Shown piece after piece: positions 1 through 8,123 of a stretch of DNA of 64,000 nt. The stretch is from Sorangium aterium (lineage in GTDB: Bacteria > Myxococcota_A > Polyangia > Polyangiales > Polyangiaceae): the NCBI RefSeq assembly GCF_028368935.1, contig NZ_JAQNDK010000004.1, positions 496,001-560,000 on the forward strand, in the 5' to 3' direction. Below the pieces are notes generated by a model. The model saw nothing but the letters and a program-made list of their open reading frames with translations. It did no database searches and was not told where the DNA came from. Position 1 is the first letter of the stretch. Each line of letters begins with the position of its first letter. The translations under genes were made by a program, and so were the position numbers.

Positions 1-1
1 G

Positions 2-205
2 CGCCGACCGCCGCTCGTCCTCGCCGACGAGCCGACAGGGAACCTCGACACCGAGTCGTCGGCCGAGGTCTTCGCGTTGATGCGCCGCTTCAACCGCGAG
101 CTCGGCACGACGTTCCTCGTCGTCACGCACGATCCGCGCATCGCGGAGCAGTGCGAACGCGTGATCGAGATCGTCGACGGGCGCATCGCCAGCGACCGCG
201 TATGA
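2..205 (+). CDS. ABC transporter ATPase, C-terminal fragment (MacB/LolD type)
   Basis: The last 67 residues of an ABC ATPase run off the left edge of the window. What remains is the Walker B/D-loop ([10 protein letters not shown]), followed by a helical stretch and the H-loop histidine in VVTHDPRIA, ending with [11 protein letters not shown] and TGA. The DEPTGNLD wording is characteristic of the MacB/LolD/FtsE group, which drives lipoprotein release or periplasmic efflux with a FtsX-like permease. No permease follows within the window, so the partner is either upstream or absent. The family call is strong; the substrate cannot be inferred. Confidence 0.85.
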   Translation, partial: RRPPLVLADEPTGNLDTESSAEVFALMRRFNRELGTTFLVVTHDPRIAEQCERVIEIVDGRIASDRV

Positions 206-642
206 GGGGCATTCAGGCGTCGCAAGGAGACGCGGCCCGGCGCCTCGCGAGCCGCTCCTCGAGCTCGAGGACGAGACGCCGCCGAGGTCTCGTTTCCACG
301 TGCGTTCGGCGCTCGGCCAGCACGATGCGCGCGTGAACAGTGTCCGCGTAGAGAGCGCCGCGGGCCTGCGTCGCTCACTCGTCTGCGCGCTTCCAGTCCG
401 CTCCCGATGCGGCCGCTCGGCACCGCGCCGTCGAGCGTGTCCGCAACCAGCGTCAGCTTCTTGAGGTCGAGTCGTATCGGTGACGCCGAGGAACCGGAGC
501 ATGCCCGGGAGGACGTGAACGGCGGGTGCGTGCATGGATGTCCAGGCGCCGTGCTGGACCGGGGCGGCCGGAGGACGAGAAGGGCTCATGCTCAGAATTA
601 CGGGGCGTTTCCCGCGGCCGTCACAGAATCGGACCGGGACGA

Positions 643-682
643 GGCCCCCTCCGACCCGATGCGGCCCCCTTCGACCCGATGC
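643..682. repeat. 20-bp tandem repeat, two units
   Basis: Two adjacent 20-bp units (643-662 and 663-682) differ at one base. Each contains GACCCGATGC. A third, degenerate unit may follow. The repeat is non-coding and of unknown function. Confidence 0.6.
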
Positions 683-943
683 GATCCCATCCAGCTCGGA
701 CGAGGGGGGCGGCCCTCGTCGACCGGGTGGAACGCCCGAGGGGAGGGGAGCAGGTACTCCAGCAGACCTGGTACTGCGTCGCCTGAAACACCGAACGGGT
801 TAAAACCCCGCGAAACCGCCCGGTTTCATGGCCCACCGCGCCCCAGGGCCCCCGGTGCGTCGATCGACAGGCATGCTGCTGCTGTGCACGCCGGCTCGTA
901 AATTGGCGGATTTGTTGGGACTTCGGCCCGTTTGGCGCACTGG

Positions 944-973
944 TTCACCGTCAACGCCGGGCGCATTATAGTG
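944..973 (+). promoter_or_regulatory. Candidate promoter of the Zn alcohol dehydrogenase gene
   Basis: TTCACC (944-949) and TATAGT (968-973) are separated by 18 bp. They lie about 80 bp ahead of the dehydrogenase start. The -10 is a good sigma-70 match and the -35 is moderate. This is prediction only. Confidence 0.4.
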
Positions 974-1053
974 CCGCACGTGGCCCGGCAGCCAACGAGC
1001 GAGCAGGGCCGACCCTCCTCTTCCAGAAGCTCAAGCTCTTCCAGGAGTAAAAG

Positions 1054-2118
1054 ATGACCGTGAAAGCCTTTGGTGCCCATGCCGCCGACAAGCCGCTCGA
1101 GGCGCTCGACATCTTTCGTCGCGCCCCGGGCGACCACGATGTGCAGATCGACATCGCCTACTGCGGCGTCTGCCACTCGGACCTGCACACCGTCCGAGGT
1201 GAATGGGCGGGCACGCTCTATCCGTGCGTTCCTGGGCACGAGATCGTGGGGCGGGTGTCCGCTGTGGGTGCCCAGGTATCTCGCTTCAAGAAGGGCGAGC
1301 TGGTCGGCGTCGGTTGCATCGTCGACAGCTGCGGTCGCTGCGCGTCCTGCGCCGAACACCTCGAGCAGTACTGCGAGAGGGGCATGACGCTCACCTACAA
1401 CTCTCCGACCCCGGACGCCCCCGGGCACACGCTGGGCGGCTACTCCCAGCGGATCGTCGTCAACGACAGGTACGTGGTGAAGATCACCCATCGCGAGGAT
1501 CAGCTGGCGGCCGTCGCCCCGCTGCTCTGCGCCGGCATCACCACCTATTCGCCGCTCCGGCACTGGAACGCCGGGCCCGGCAAGAAGATCGGCGTGGTGG
1601 GCATCGGCGGGCTCGGCCACATGGGCGTCAAGCTCGCCCACGCGATGGGCGCGCACACCGTCGCGTTCACGACGTCGGAGTCGAAGCGGCAGGACGCCAA
1701 GGCCCTCGGCGCGGACGAGGTGGTGGTGTCGCGCAACGCGAGCGAGATGGACGCTCACGCCGACAGCTTCGACATGATCCTGGACACGGTCGCGGTGAGC
1801 CACGACCTCGACGCCTTTACGCGGCTGCTCAGGCGGGACGGCGCCCTGGTGCTCGTGGGCGTGCCGAAGGACGCCCACCCGTCGCCCGCCGTCTTCAACC
1901 TCGTGCTCAAGCGCAGGACGATCGCCGGGTCGACGATCGGCGGCATCGCCGAGACGCAGGAGATGCTCGATTTCTGCGCGGAGAAGGGGATCGTCGCCGA
2001 CATCGAGGTGATTCCGATCCAGCGGATCGAACAGGCGTACGAGCGGATGCTCAAAAGCGACGTCAAGTATCGCTTCGTCATCGACACCGCCAGCCTGGCC
2101 GCCGGGCCACAGGGGTAA
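1054..2118 (+). CDS. Zinc-dependent NAD(P) alcohol dehydrogenase, YahK/cinnamyl type
   Basis: A 354-residue medium-chain dehydrogenase, full length for the YahK/CAD-like group, which reduces aldehydes with NADPH. Visible are the catalytic zinc site (C40 in GVCHSD, H62-E63 in GHE, a third Cys in LLCAG), the four-cysteine structural zinc lobe (C93, C96, C99, C107), and the Rossmann glycines GIGGLGHMG. AGGAG at 1043-1047 sets the start. The gene is monocistronic and faces a convergent LysR gene, with a structured inverted-repeat element in the gap. The family assignment is firm. The physiological aldehyde is unknown. Confidence 0.93.
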   Translation: MTVKAFGAHAADKPLEALDIFRRAPGDHDVQIDIAYCGVCHSDLHTVRGEWAGTLYPCVPGHEIVGRVSAVGAQVSRFKKGELVGVGCIVDSCGRCASCAEHLEQYCERGMTLTYNSPTPDAPGHTLGGYSQRIVVNDRYVVKITHREDQLAAVAPLLCAGITTYSPLRHWNAGPGKKIGVVGIGGLGHMGVKLAHAMGAHTVAFTTSESKRQDAKALGADEVVVSRNASEMDAHADSFDMILDTVAVSHDLDAFTRLLRRDGALVLVGVPKDAHPSPAVFNLVLKRRTIAGSTIGGIAETQEMLDFCAEKGIVADIEVIPIQRIEQAYERMLKSDVKYRFVIDTASLAAGPQG

Positions 2119-2121
2119 AGC

Positions 2122-2243
2122 CCTAGTACTACAGCCGTACTTGCGGCCCATCTGCGGCTGTAGGCGGGCGGACGGACAGGGATTTCTCGACGATTTTGAT
2201 GCCTACAGCCGCACCTCGGACCAAGTACGGCTGTAGTACTAGG
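2122..2243. repeat. Nested four-arm inverted-repeat element (MITE-like)
   Basis: A 122-bp element with perfect 21-bp terminal inverted repeats (2122-2142 and 2223-2243), each carrying CTAG near its outer end. Inside is a second perfect 13-bp pair (2153-2165 and 2201-2213). All four arms are variants of one core, CTACAGCCG(T/C)A, so the element can fold as two stacked stems around a roughly 35-base loop. It fills the gap between two convergent genes. No target duplication is obvious and there is no coding capacity. The architecture suggests a non-autonomous mobile element or a structured 3' element. Confidence 0.8.
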
Positions 2244-2268
2244 TCATCGTCAAAGCTGAAGGGCGGCG

Positions 2269-3228
2269 CTAGCCCCTTCGCCTCTTCCGTGGCTCGCGGC
2301 GCTGCCCAGTACGCCTGTTCCGCGCCACCGTCTCTTCCCCGCCTGCCACGACCTCCCGCACGCTGTCGCGCAACCAGCGGTGAGCGGGGTCTGCGTCCAG
2401 CCTCGGGTGCCACAGCAACGAGACGGTGATCTCCGGCGCGGCGAAGGGCAGCGCGAAGCTGAACAGGCCTTCGCGCAGGCTCCTTGTGTGGTGCTCCGGA
2501 ACGGTGGCGATCAGATCGGTCGCGCGCGCCAGGGCGATCGCAGTCGCGAACCCGCCGACGATGGTCACCACCTCGCGCGCAAGACCGAGCGCCGCCAGGT
2601 TCTCGTCGATGCGCCCCTTGGCCACGCCGCGCCGTGAGAACACGACGTGGCGTCCGGCGGCGTAGCTCGCGGGCGTGATCTTCGCGCGGCTGAGGGGGTG
2701 GTCGCTTCGCACGACGCCGATGAAGCGGTCGCGGAACAGCGCCTGGGTGCGCAGCTCGGGGCTCGTGTCTTCGTCGACGACGCCCGTCTCGAGGTCGACG
2801 GCGCCAGTGCGCAGCGGCGCGCTGTCCTTGTCGGGCTTGGCCACGAAGCGCAGCCGGACGCCTGGCGCCTGGGCGCCGGCGCGCTCGATCAGGGCTGGAC
2901 CGAAGCTCTCGACGAAGCCCTCGCTGGTGCGCAGCGTGAAGGTGCGCGCCAGGCGCTTCAGGTCGAGCTTCTCGGCAGGGCGCAGGACGGCCTCGACGCC
3001 CTGCACCAGGTGGCTCACGCGCTCGCGCAGCTCGAGCGCGCGCGGGGTCGGCACCAGGCCGCGTCCAGCGCGCACCAGCAGAGGGTCTCCCAGGGTCTCC
3101 CGCAGGCGCGCGAGCGCACGGCTCATCGCCGAGGGGCTCAGGCGCAGGCGTCGGGCCGCGCCGGTGACGCTGCCTTCCGTGAGCAGCACGTCGAGCGTCA
3201 CGAGCAGGTTCAGGTCGGGCAGCGCCAT
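2269..3228 (-). CDS. LysR-family transcriptional regulator
   Basis: A 319-residue LysR regulator. The N-terminal winged helix covers residues 5-62 (GSVTGAARRLRLSPSAMSRALARLR), followed by the linker helix and a two-lobed effector domain. The C-terminus is unusually basic (RRTGQRREPRKRRRG). It diverges from a cupin-MFS pair with 149 bp between starts, the usual LysR arrangement, so it probably controls those two genes and itself through the inverted repeat at 3281-3308. The effector is unknown. Confidence 0.92.
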   Translation of the reverse strand: MALPDLNLLVTLDVLLTEGSVTGAARRLRLSPSAMSRALARLRETLGDPLLVRAGRGLVPTPRALELRERVSHLVQGVEAVLRPAEKLDLKRLARTFTLRTSEGFVESFGPALIERAGAQAPGVRLRFVAKPDKDSAPLRTGAVDLETGVVDEDTSPELRTQALFRDRFIGVVRSDHPLSRAKITPASYAAGRHVVFSRRGVAKGRIDENLAALGLAREVVTIVGGFATAIALARATDLIATVPEHHTRSLREGLFSFALPFAAPEITVSLLWHPRLDADPAHRWLRDSVREVVAGGEETVARNRRTGQRREPRKRRRG

Positions 3229-3280
3229 GCCGCCAGGCTAGCAGAGGCCGGGGCGAACCATGGCGTCAAACGCAAAGGTA

Positions 3281-3308
3281 GATTGCATCCGTTGCACGTT
3301 CCGCAATC
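3281..3308. promoter_or_regulatory. Candidate LysR binding site
   Basis: GATTGC (3281-3286) and GCAATC (3303-3308) form an inverted repeat around a 16-bp spacer in the divergent lysR/cupin promoter region. The half-sites contain the T and A ends expected of a LysR box, but the spacing is longer than the classical T-N11-A. Confidence 0.4.
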
Positions 3309-3377
3309 CGTGCCGGCGTCCTAGCTTGGACCTCGAAGCGCGGATCACGTCGATTCGAGCCGAGCCGGAGGCCACCC

Positions 3378-3917
3378 ATGACCGAGAACGCCCTTGAACT
3401 GTTCATCCATCGCACCCGCGCCAGCTGGGGACCGCTCAGCAGCGATCTGGTCGCCAGCTGTCGCGATCACCTGGAACAGCTGGCGAAGTCGCACGCTGCC
3501 GAGCCCTGGCTCGCGGCGCTGCACGAGGAGGCGCCCGCGTCCAGGGAGCTCTACCGGGATGCGAAGGACGGCTTCGTGCTTCAGGCCCACACCGAGCAGG
3601 CCGGGCTCTACCGCCCGCCGCACGACCACGGTCGCAGCTGGGTGATCTACGCCCTTCAGCGCGGAGAGATCGCGATGTCGACCTACGCTCGCGTCGAGAC
3701 CGGAGCCGGCGTCCAGCTGGTCAAGCGTGACGAGACGCTGTTGCGCGCCGGGCAGGCGCAGCTGTTCTTGCCGGGGGACATCCACGACACGCGCTGCGTT
3801 TCCGGCCCGGCGCTGCTGTTCCGTTTCACCGAGCGCGATCTCAAACAGGAAGATCAGGTCGCGCGGCGCGTCACCCGCTATGTCGAGCGCAACGGCGTCT
3901 GGACGGTGGGAACATGA
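3378..3917 (+). CDS. Cupin-fold metal-dependent enzyme (cysteine dioxygenase-like)
   Basis: A 179-residue double-stranded beta-helix protein related to the cysteine dioxygenase-like predicted metal enzymes. The metal-binding residues are in PPHDHGRSW and in LFLPGDIHD. GGAGG at 3367-3371 precedes the ATG. Its stop overlaps the following MFS gene by 4 nt (ATGA), so the two are translationally coupled, and both diverge from lysR. A plausible role is oxidation of a small thiol or similar compound that the pump exports; that link is inference. Confidence 0.75.
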   Translation: MTENALELFIHRTRASWGPLSSDLVASCRDHLEQLAKSHAAEPWLAALHEEAPASRELYRDAKDGFVLQAHTEQAGLYRPPHDHGRSWVIYALQRGEIAMSTYARVETGAGVQLVKRDETLLRAGQAQLFLPGDIHDTRCVSGPALLFRFTERDLKQEDQVARRVTRYVERNGVWTVGT

Positions 3918-5341
3918 TGGCGCTGCGCACCTCGATCGCGGGCGCGCCCCTGCCGCGCGAGGCGCCCGATCAGGCGGCTTCCAGCGTGCGCGGCCCGGCG
4001 CGCACGGAGGCGATTGCGTGCGTGCTCGCGGCCATGGTGCTCGTGGTGCTCTCCGCAGGCATCGCCAACGTGGCGCTGCCCGTGCTCGCGCACGCATTCC
4101 AGGTGACGCCCGCCGTGTCGGTGCGCGTCGTCAGCGCCTACCAGCTCGGGCTGGTGATGGCGCTGTTGCCGTGCGCCGCGCTGGGCGAGCGCCTGGGCTA
4201 TCGCGCCGTGTTCACGGCGGGCGTCGGGCTGTTCACGGGCGCGTCGTTGCTGTGTGCCCTAGCGCCATCGCTCCACTGGCTGGTCGCTGCGCGCTTTTTG
4301 CAGGGGCTCGGGGGCGCCGCCGTGATGGCGCTCGGGGTGGCGTTGCTGCGCTTCGTGGTTCCGCAGGCGCAGCTGGCAGCCGCCATCGGCTGGAACGCGC
4401 TCGCCGTGGCGCTTTCCTCTGCCGCAGCGCCCACGGTCGGCGCCGTGCTGCTCTCCAGCGCAAGCTGGCCCTGGCTGTTCGCCGTCAATCTTCCGCTCGG
4501 CGTGGCGGTGCTGCTCGCCACGCGCGGCCTCCCCGACGTCCCCGGCGCGGCGCGAGCGCTGGACGCGACAAGCATGGCGCTGAACGCGGGGGCCTTCGGC
4601 GCGCTCATCGCGGGCGCGGAGCAGCTGCCGGCAAAGCCAGCGCTCGGGGTAGGCTTGCTTGCCGCATCCGTCCTGAGCGCGGCGCTGTTGCTCCGCCGCG
4701 AGCTGCCGAAGGAGGCGCCCCTGGTGCCGCTCGACCTGCTGCGCAGCCGATCATTTCGCATCTCCGTGATCGCGTCGGTCGCGTGCTTCGCGGGACAGGC
4801 CTCGGCGCTTGTCGCGCTGCCCTTCTATCTGCGGCACGGCTTCGGCCAAGAGGCCCTGACCACCGGACTGCTGATCACCCCCTGGCCGCTGAGCGTGGCC
4901 ATCGTGGCGCCCGTCGCGGGCCGCCTCGCCAACCGCATCTCCACGGCCTGGCTGTGCGCGACGGGCGCGGTGTGTCTCGCGCTGGGGCTCGCTGCGCTCG
5001 CGCTGATGCCGGCGCACGGCAGCGCGCTTTCGCTGGTGCCGTTCGTGGCGCTGTGCGGCGCAGGCTTTGGCCTGTTCCAGGTGCCGAACAACCGCAACAT
5101 GTTCCTCGCGGCGCCGCGCGCGCGGAGCGCCGCCGCGGGCGGCATGCAGGGCACCGCGCGGCTGGCCGGCCAGACGGCAGGCGCCGTCGTCATGACCTTG
5201 CTCTTCACGCTCACGCCGCTCGAGGCCGCGCCGCGCATCGGCCTCGGTATCGGCGCCCTGCTGACCCTGGGCGCCGGGACCGTCAGCACGCTGCGCGCTG
5301 GCTCGCACCGCGACCATGACGGTGGGGGGATGGGCACATGA
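3914..5341 (+). CDS. MFS efflux transporter (DHA2, EmrB/QacA-like)
   Basis: A 475-residue polytopic membrane protein with the first helix at about residues 35-55 and the major-facilitator repeat. YQLGLVMALLPCAALGERLGYR is the loop 2-3 region and ALGVALLRFVVP follows the next helices. The length and late conserved helices fit the 14-helix drug:H+ antiporter group. It is coupled to the cupin gene by a 4-nt overlap. The likely role is proton-driven export of a toxic or signalling compound under control of the divergent LysR. Confidence 0.88.
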   Translation: MMALRTSIAGAPLPREAPDQAASSVRGPARTEAIACVLAAMVLVVLSAGIANVALPVLAHAFQVTPAVSVRVVSAYQLGLVMALLPCAALGERLGYRAVFTAGVGLFTGASLLCALAPSLHWLVAARFLQGLGGAAVMALGVALLRFVVPQAQLAAAIGWNALAVALSSAAAPTVGAVLLSSASWPWLFAVNLPLGVAVLLATRGLPDVPGAARALDATSMALNAGAFGALIAGAEQLPAKPALGVGLLAASVLSAALLLRRELPKEAPLVPLDLLRSRSFRISVIASVACFAGQASALVALPFYLRHGFGQEALTTGLLITPWPLSVAIVAPVAGRLANRISTAWLCATGAVCLALGLAALALMPAHGSALSLVPFVALCGAGFGLFQVPNNRNMFLAAPRARSAAAGGMQGTARLAGQTAGAVVMTLLFTLTPLEAAPRIGLGIGALLTLGAGTVSTLRAGSHRDHDGGGMGT

Positions 5342-5375
5342 ACAGCGCTCGAGCAGATGGCGCCGCGGGCGAGAA

Positions 5376-5398
5376 GGAGCGCGCGACGAGGGCGCTCC
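5376..5398. terminator. Hairpin between convergent genes
   Basis: GGAGCGC (5376-5382) and GCGCTCC (5392-5398) form a perfect 7-bp stem with a 9-nt loop in the 99-bp gap between the MFS and SDR stops. There is no T-tract, so terminator function is only suggested by position. Confidence 0.4.
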
Positions 5399-5440
5399 GG
5401 TCGCGGCGCGCGACGATCCCCCGCGTCCCGTCGACGGTGC

Positions 5441-6184
5441 CTATGTCGATCGAGCCAGCGCCAGCGCGTCGGGGCCGGCCGGAAAACGGAGCTTCCCCGT
5501 CGCGTCGTTCGCGGCGCGCCAGACGACCTCGGCCACGTCGGACTCCCTCGTCACCGCGGACGGTTGCCCGAGAGATGCGAAGATGCGCTGTGCGAAGGGC
5601 GCGTACGCCTCGGGGATCAGCCCCTGCATGCGGGCCCCCCCGTTGCTCGTGAAGCTCGTGCTCGGGCCATAGCCCGGCTCGACGAGCTTCACGCGCACAT
5701 TGAACTCCTCGAGCTCGAACGCGAGCGACGCGGTGAACCCTTCGATGGCCACCTTGCTCGCCGTGTACACGGCCACCAGCGGCATGGGCGCCAGCGTCGC
5801 GCTCGAGGTCACGTTCACGATCACCCCCGACCTGCGCGCGCGGAGCTGGGGCAGCACGGCCTGCGTCATCGCCATCACGCCGAAGGTGTTGGTCTCGAAC
5901 ACGTCGCGCACCGTGGTCATCGGCGTGACCTCGAAGGCGCCCATGAGCCCGATACCCGCGTTGTTGACGAGCACGTCGATGGGCCCGCTCTCCTCGAGCG
6001 CGGCCGCGATGCTCTCGGGCTTCGTCACATCGAGCGCGACCACGCGCAGCCGGTCCGAGCGGCTCAGGACGCCCTCGCGCGGCGTGCGCATGGTCGCGAC
6101 CACGTTCCAGCCCTGCGCGTGGAAATGGCGCGCCGTCTCGAGGCCATAGCCAGAAGAACAACCCGTGATGAGCACCGTCTTCAT
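5441..6184 (-). CDS. Short-chain dehydrogenase/reductase
   Basis: A 247-residue classical SDR. The cofactor motif TGCSSGYG is near residue 7, followed by NNAG, the catalytic Ser in VNVTSSATL, and Tyr-Lys in YTASK. The PG motif (VEPGYGPS) follows the active site. A strong AGGTGAT-type ribosome site precedes the ATG. It diverges from an AraC-type regulator, a frequent arrangement for an SDR induced by its own substrate. The substrate is not predictable. Confidence 0.92.
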   Translation of the reverse strand: MKTVLITGCSSGYGLETARHFHAQGWNVVATMRTPREGVLSRSDRLRVVALDVTKPESIAAALEESGPIDVLVNNAGIGLMGAFEVTPMTTVRDVFETNTFGVMAMTQAVLPQLRARRSGVIVNVTSSATLAPMPLVAVYTASKVAIEGFTASLAFELEEFNVRVKLVEPGYGPSTSFTSNGGARMQGLIPEAYAPFAQRIFASLGQPSAVTRESDVAEVVWRAANDATGKLRFPAGPDALALARST

Positions 6185-6307
6185 CGCATCACCTCCCCGC
6201 GAGACTCGCCATGAAATCCAACCGTCGCCTTCATGTAAACCCCTCTGCCGCGGCGCGCGCGGCGTTGATGGGGGTAAAGTAGTCGCGGCACGCCGGACGA
6301 TCTATGA

Positions 6308-6339
6308 TGTACAGTCCGTATTTCGTTTGTTAGAGTCCG
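6308..6339 (+). promoter_or_regulatory. araC promoter with AGTCCG direct repeats
   Basis: AGTCCG occurs at 6313-6318 and 6334-6339, exactly 21 bp apart (two helical turns), a typical AraC-family binding geometry. A sigma-70-like promoter overlaps it: TGTACA (6308-6313), 17 bp, TAGAGT (6331-6336). The -10 ends 7 nt before the GTG start, so the transcript would be leaderless and autoregulated. Confidence 0.5.
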
Positions 6340-6342
6340 GAC

Positions 6343-7239
6343 GTGAGCGACCCTCTCTCCGAAGTCATCGCGCTGCTCCAGCCGCGCGCCGTGTTCTCGA
6401 AGGTCATCAGCGGAGCCGGCCGCTGGGGGGTTCGCTACTCGGATTTCGGCCAACCGAGCTTCTCTGCCGTGCTCGAGGGCAGCTGCCGTCTCGCTGTCGA
6501 CGGTCAGCGCGCCGTCATGCTGGAGGCAGGTGATTTCGTGCTCCTGCCGGCGACGCCGGGCTTCACGCTGTCGGGCTTCGATCCGGTGAAGCCAGAGCGC
6601 ATCGACCCCAAGATCGCGCCCGCGCCGACGGGCGAAGTCCGCCACGGCACGCGCGGCGGACGCCCCGACGCGCGGCTGCTCGGCGGCTATTTCGTCTTCG
6701 ACGCGCCGGACGCGGCGCTCATGGTGTCGCTGCTGCCGGCGCTCGTGCACGTGCGCGGCGTCGAGCGGCTCTCGGTGCTGGTGCGGCTCGTCGGCGAGGA
6801 GTCGAACGAGCAGAAGGCGGGTCGCGACCTCGTGCTCACACGGCTCGTGGAGGTGATGCTCATCGAGGCGCTGCGGTCGACCTCAGGTGACGACGCGCCT
6901 CCGGGGCTCCTGCGCGGGCTGGCCGATGCGCGGCTCGCGCCGGCGATACGACACATGCACGGCCAGCTCTCGCGCTCGTGGACGATGGCCGAGCTCGCGA
7001 AGACGGCGGCGCTCTCGCGCTCGACGTTCTTCGAGCGCTTCACCCGCACCGTCGGCCTGCCGCCGATGGAATACCTGCTCGCCCTGCGCATGGCCGTCGC
7101 GAGGGATCTGCTCCGCCGCCACGACCTCGGGATCGCCGAGGTCGCCGCGCGCGTCGGCTACGGCTCGGCGAGCACCTTCAGCACGGCGTTCAGTCGACAC
7201 GTGGGCCAGCCTCCCAGTCACTACGCGCGCGCGGGCTAG
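6343..7239 (+). CDS. AraC-family regulator with N-terminal cupin domain
   Basis: A 298-residue protein. Residues 1-180 form a cupin sensor (LEAGDFVLLPATPGF) and residues about 195-295 the double HTH (MAELAKTAALSRSTFFERFTRTVG, then IAEVAARVGYGSASTFSTAFSRHVG). It resembles the cupin_6-AraC regulators that usually sit beside an oxidoreductase, here the divergent SDR. GTG start without a ribosome site; see the promoter entry for the leaderless interpretation. It overlaps the convergent tag gene by 4 nt. Confidence 0.92.
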   Translation: MSDPLSEVIALLQPRAVFSKVISGAGRWGVRYSDFGQPSFSAVLEGSCRLAVDGQRAVMLEAGDFVLLPATPGFTLSGFDPVKPERIDPKIAPAPTGEVRHGTRGGRPDARLLGGYFVFDAPDAALMVSLLPALVHVRGVERLSVLVRLVGEESNEQKAGRDLVLTRLVEVMLIEALRSTSGDDAPPGLLRGLADARLAPAIRHMHGQLSRSWTMAELAKTAALSRSTFFERFTRTVGLPPMEYLLALRMAVARDLLRRHDLGIAEVAARVGYGSASTFSTAFSRHVGQPPSHYARAG

Positions 7240-7868
7240 CCGCTGCTCGAGCCGTCAGCGCGGGGACGCTTGAATCGCTCGCGCGACCGCTCGACTTCTC
7301 CTCGGATGACGCAGCCCTCGACGTGATCGTTCACCAGCCCCATCGCCTGCATGAACGCGTACACCGTCGTGGGGCCGACGAACTTCCAGCCGAGCTTCTT
7401 CAGGTCCTTCGAGAGGGCGACCGACTCCGGCGAGGTCGATACGGTCTGCGGGGGCGCGAGCTGCTCCGCTCGGGGCTCGTAGCGCCAGAGGAACGCCGCC
7501 AGCGAGCCCTCTCGCTCGACGAGCTCTCTGGCGCATCGCGCGTTGTGGATGACGGCCTCGATCTTGCCGCGGTGGCGGATGATCCGCGCGTCTCCGAGGA
7601 GCCGCTCGACGTCCCGCCCGGTGAAGCGAGCGACCTTGTCGAAGTCGAAGCCGTGGAACACCGCGCGGAAGCTCTCACGCTTGGCGAGGATGGTGCGCCA
7701 GCTCAACCCGGACTGGAAGCCCTCGAGGCTCAGCTTCTCGAACAGGCGGCGATCGTCGCCGACAGGAAACCCCCACTCGAGATCGTGATAGTCGATGAAC
7801 TCCGGCGCTGCGCCGGACCAGCGGCAACGCGCTCGGCCGTCGGGCCCCACGATCGTCGCGGCGCTCAT
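7236..7868 (-). CDS. tag: DNA-3-methyladenine glycosylase I
   Basis: A 210-residue Tag enzyme, which excises N3-methyladenine from alkylated DNA. The zinc ligands are visible: Cys in RCRW, His in DYHDLEWG, and His/Cys in NDHVEGC. So are the helix-hairpin-helix core and the family signature FQSGLSWRTILAKR. The ATG at 7868 is chosen because homology starts there; the reading frame is open a further 50 codons upstream, but that stretch is Arg-rich and non-conserved. It overlaps a 25-codon upstream reading frame by ATGA. Confidence 0.93.
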   Translation of the reverse strand: MSAATIVGPDGRARCRWSGAAPEFIDYHDLEWGFPVGDDRRLFEKLSLEGFQSGLSWRTILAKRESFRAVFHGFDFDKVARFTGRDVERLLGDARIIRHRGKIEAVIHNARCARELVEREGSLAAFLWRYEPRAEQLAPPQTVSTSPESVALSKDLKKLGWKFVGPTTVYAFMQAMGLVNDHVEGCVIRGEVERSRERFKRPRADGSSSG

Positions 7869-7942
7869 GGCGCGTCGCCTCGCAGGAACCCGAGCCGCTC
7901 GTCGACTCGAACGATCTGAGCGCGCGTCGTCGGGTTGCTCAC
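7865..7942 (-). CDS. Possible 25-residue upstream peptide coupled to tag
   Basis: A GTG-started frame (beginning MSNPTTRAQIVRVDERLG) ends in TGA overlapping the tag ATG by 4 nt (ATGA). It starts about 40 nt after the predicted transcription start at 7983. No family is recognised. It may be a short coupled leader that governs tag translation, or chance; a ribosome site is weak. Confidence 0.25.
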   Translation of the reverse strand: MSNPTTRAQIVRVDERLGFLRGDAP

Positions 7943-7989
7943 AGCGTCGCCTCGCCGGATGGCCGCTGTCGCAGCCGCGGAGAGTCGAT

Positions 7990-8018
7990 CTCGTAGGACG
8001 GTCGTCCTGGGCTGTCAA
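7990..8018 (-). promoter_or_regulatory. Promoter with internal operator ahead of tag
   Basis: Reading the minus strand: consensus TTGACA (8013-8018), a 17-bp spacer, and TACGAG (7990-7995). The spacer holds a palindrome, AGGACG-GT-CGTCCT (7995-8008, plus strand), placed so that a bound repressor would block polymerase. This is the best sigma-70 -35 in the window. Confidence 0.6.
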
Positions 8019-8093
8019 GCGTCGCTGCGCCCGCCCTCGCGTGAACGCCGCTGGGCGCTGGTGATGACGGTGATCCCGGGAGTCTTTCCATCA

Positions 8094-8105
8094 ATAGCGT
8101 GCTAT
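8094..8105. promoter_or_regulatory. Candidate MarR operator, second copy
   Basis: ATAGC-GT-GCTAT is a perfect 5-bp inverted repeat matching 10 of 12 positions of the site at the marR start (8746-8757). It lies between the methyltransferase stop and tag, so the neighbouring MarR protein may also control transcription into tag. Confidence 0.4.
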
Positions 8106-8123
8106 GTATCCGGGCGACGCGAG

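Larger units (their letters stand above)
206..1053. other. Gene-poor intergenic stretch
   Basis: These 848 bases hold no reading frame that resembles a protein family; the frames that exist are Arg/Pro-rich shadows. Visible structure is a two-unit 20-bp tandem repeat (643-682), a GAAACC-GCCC-GGTTTC inverted repeat at 812-827, and a candidate promoter at 944-973 for the dehydrogenase downstream. Confidence 0.6.

Noticed and set aside
790..805. GAACGGGTTAAAAC as a fourth copy of the composite repeat tail
   Set aside because: Only about 11 of 13 bases match the tail and no hairpin or left end accompanies it.
7869..8018. N-terminal extension of Tag to 8018
   Set aside because: The added 50 residues are Arg-rich without similarity to the family and include the promoter.
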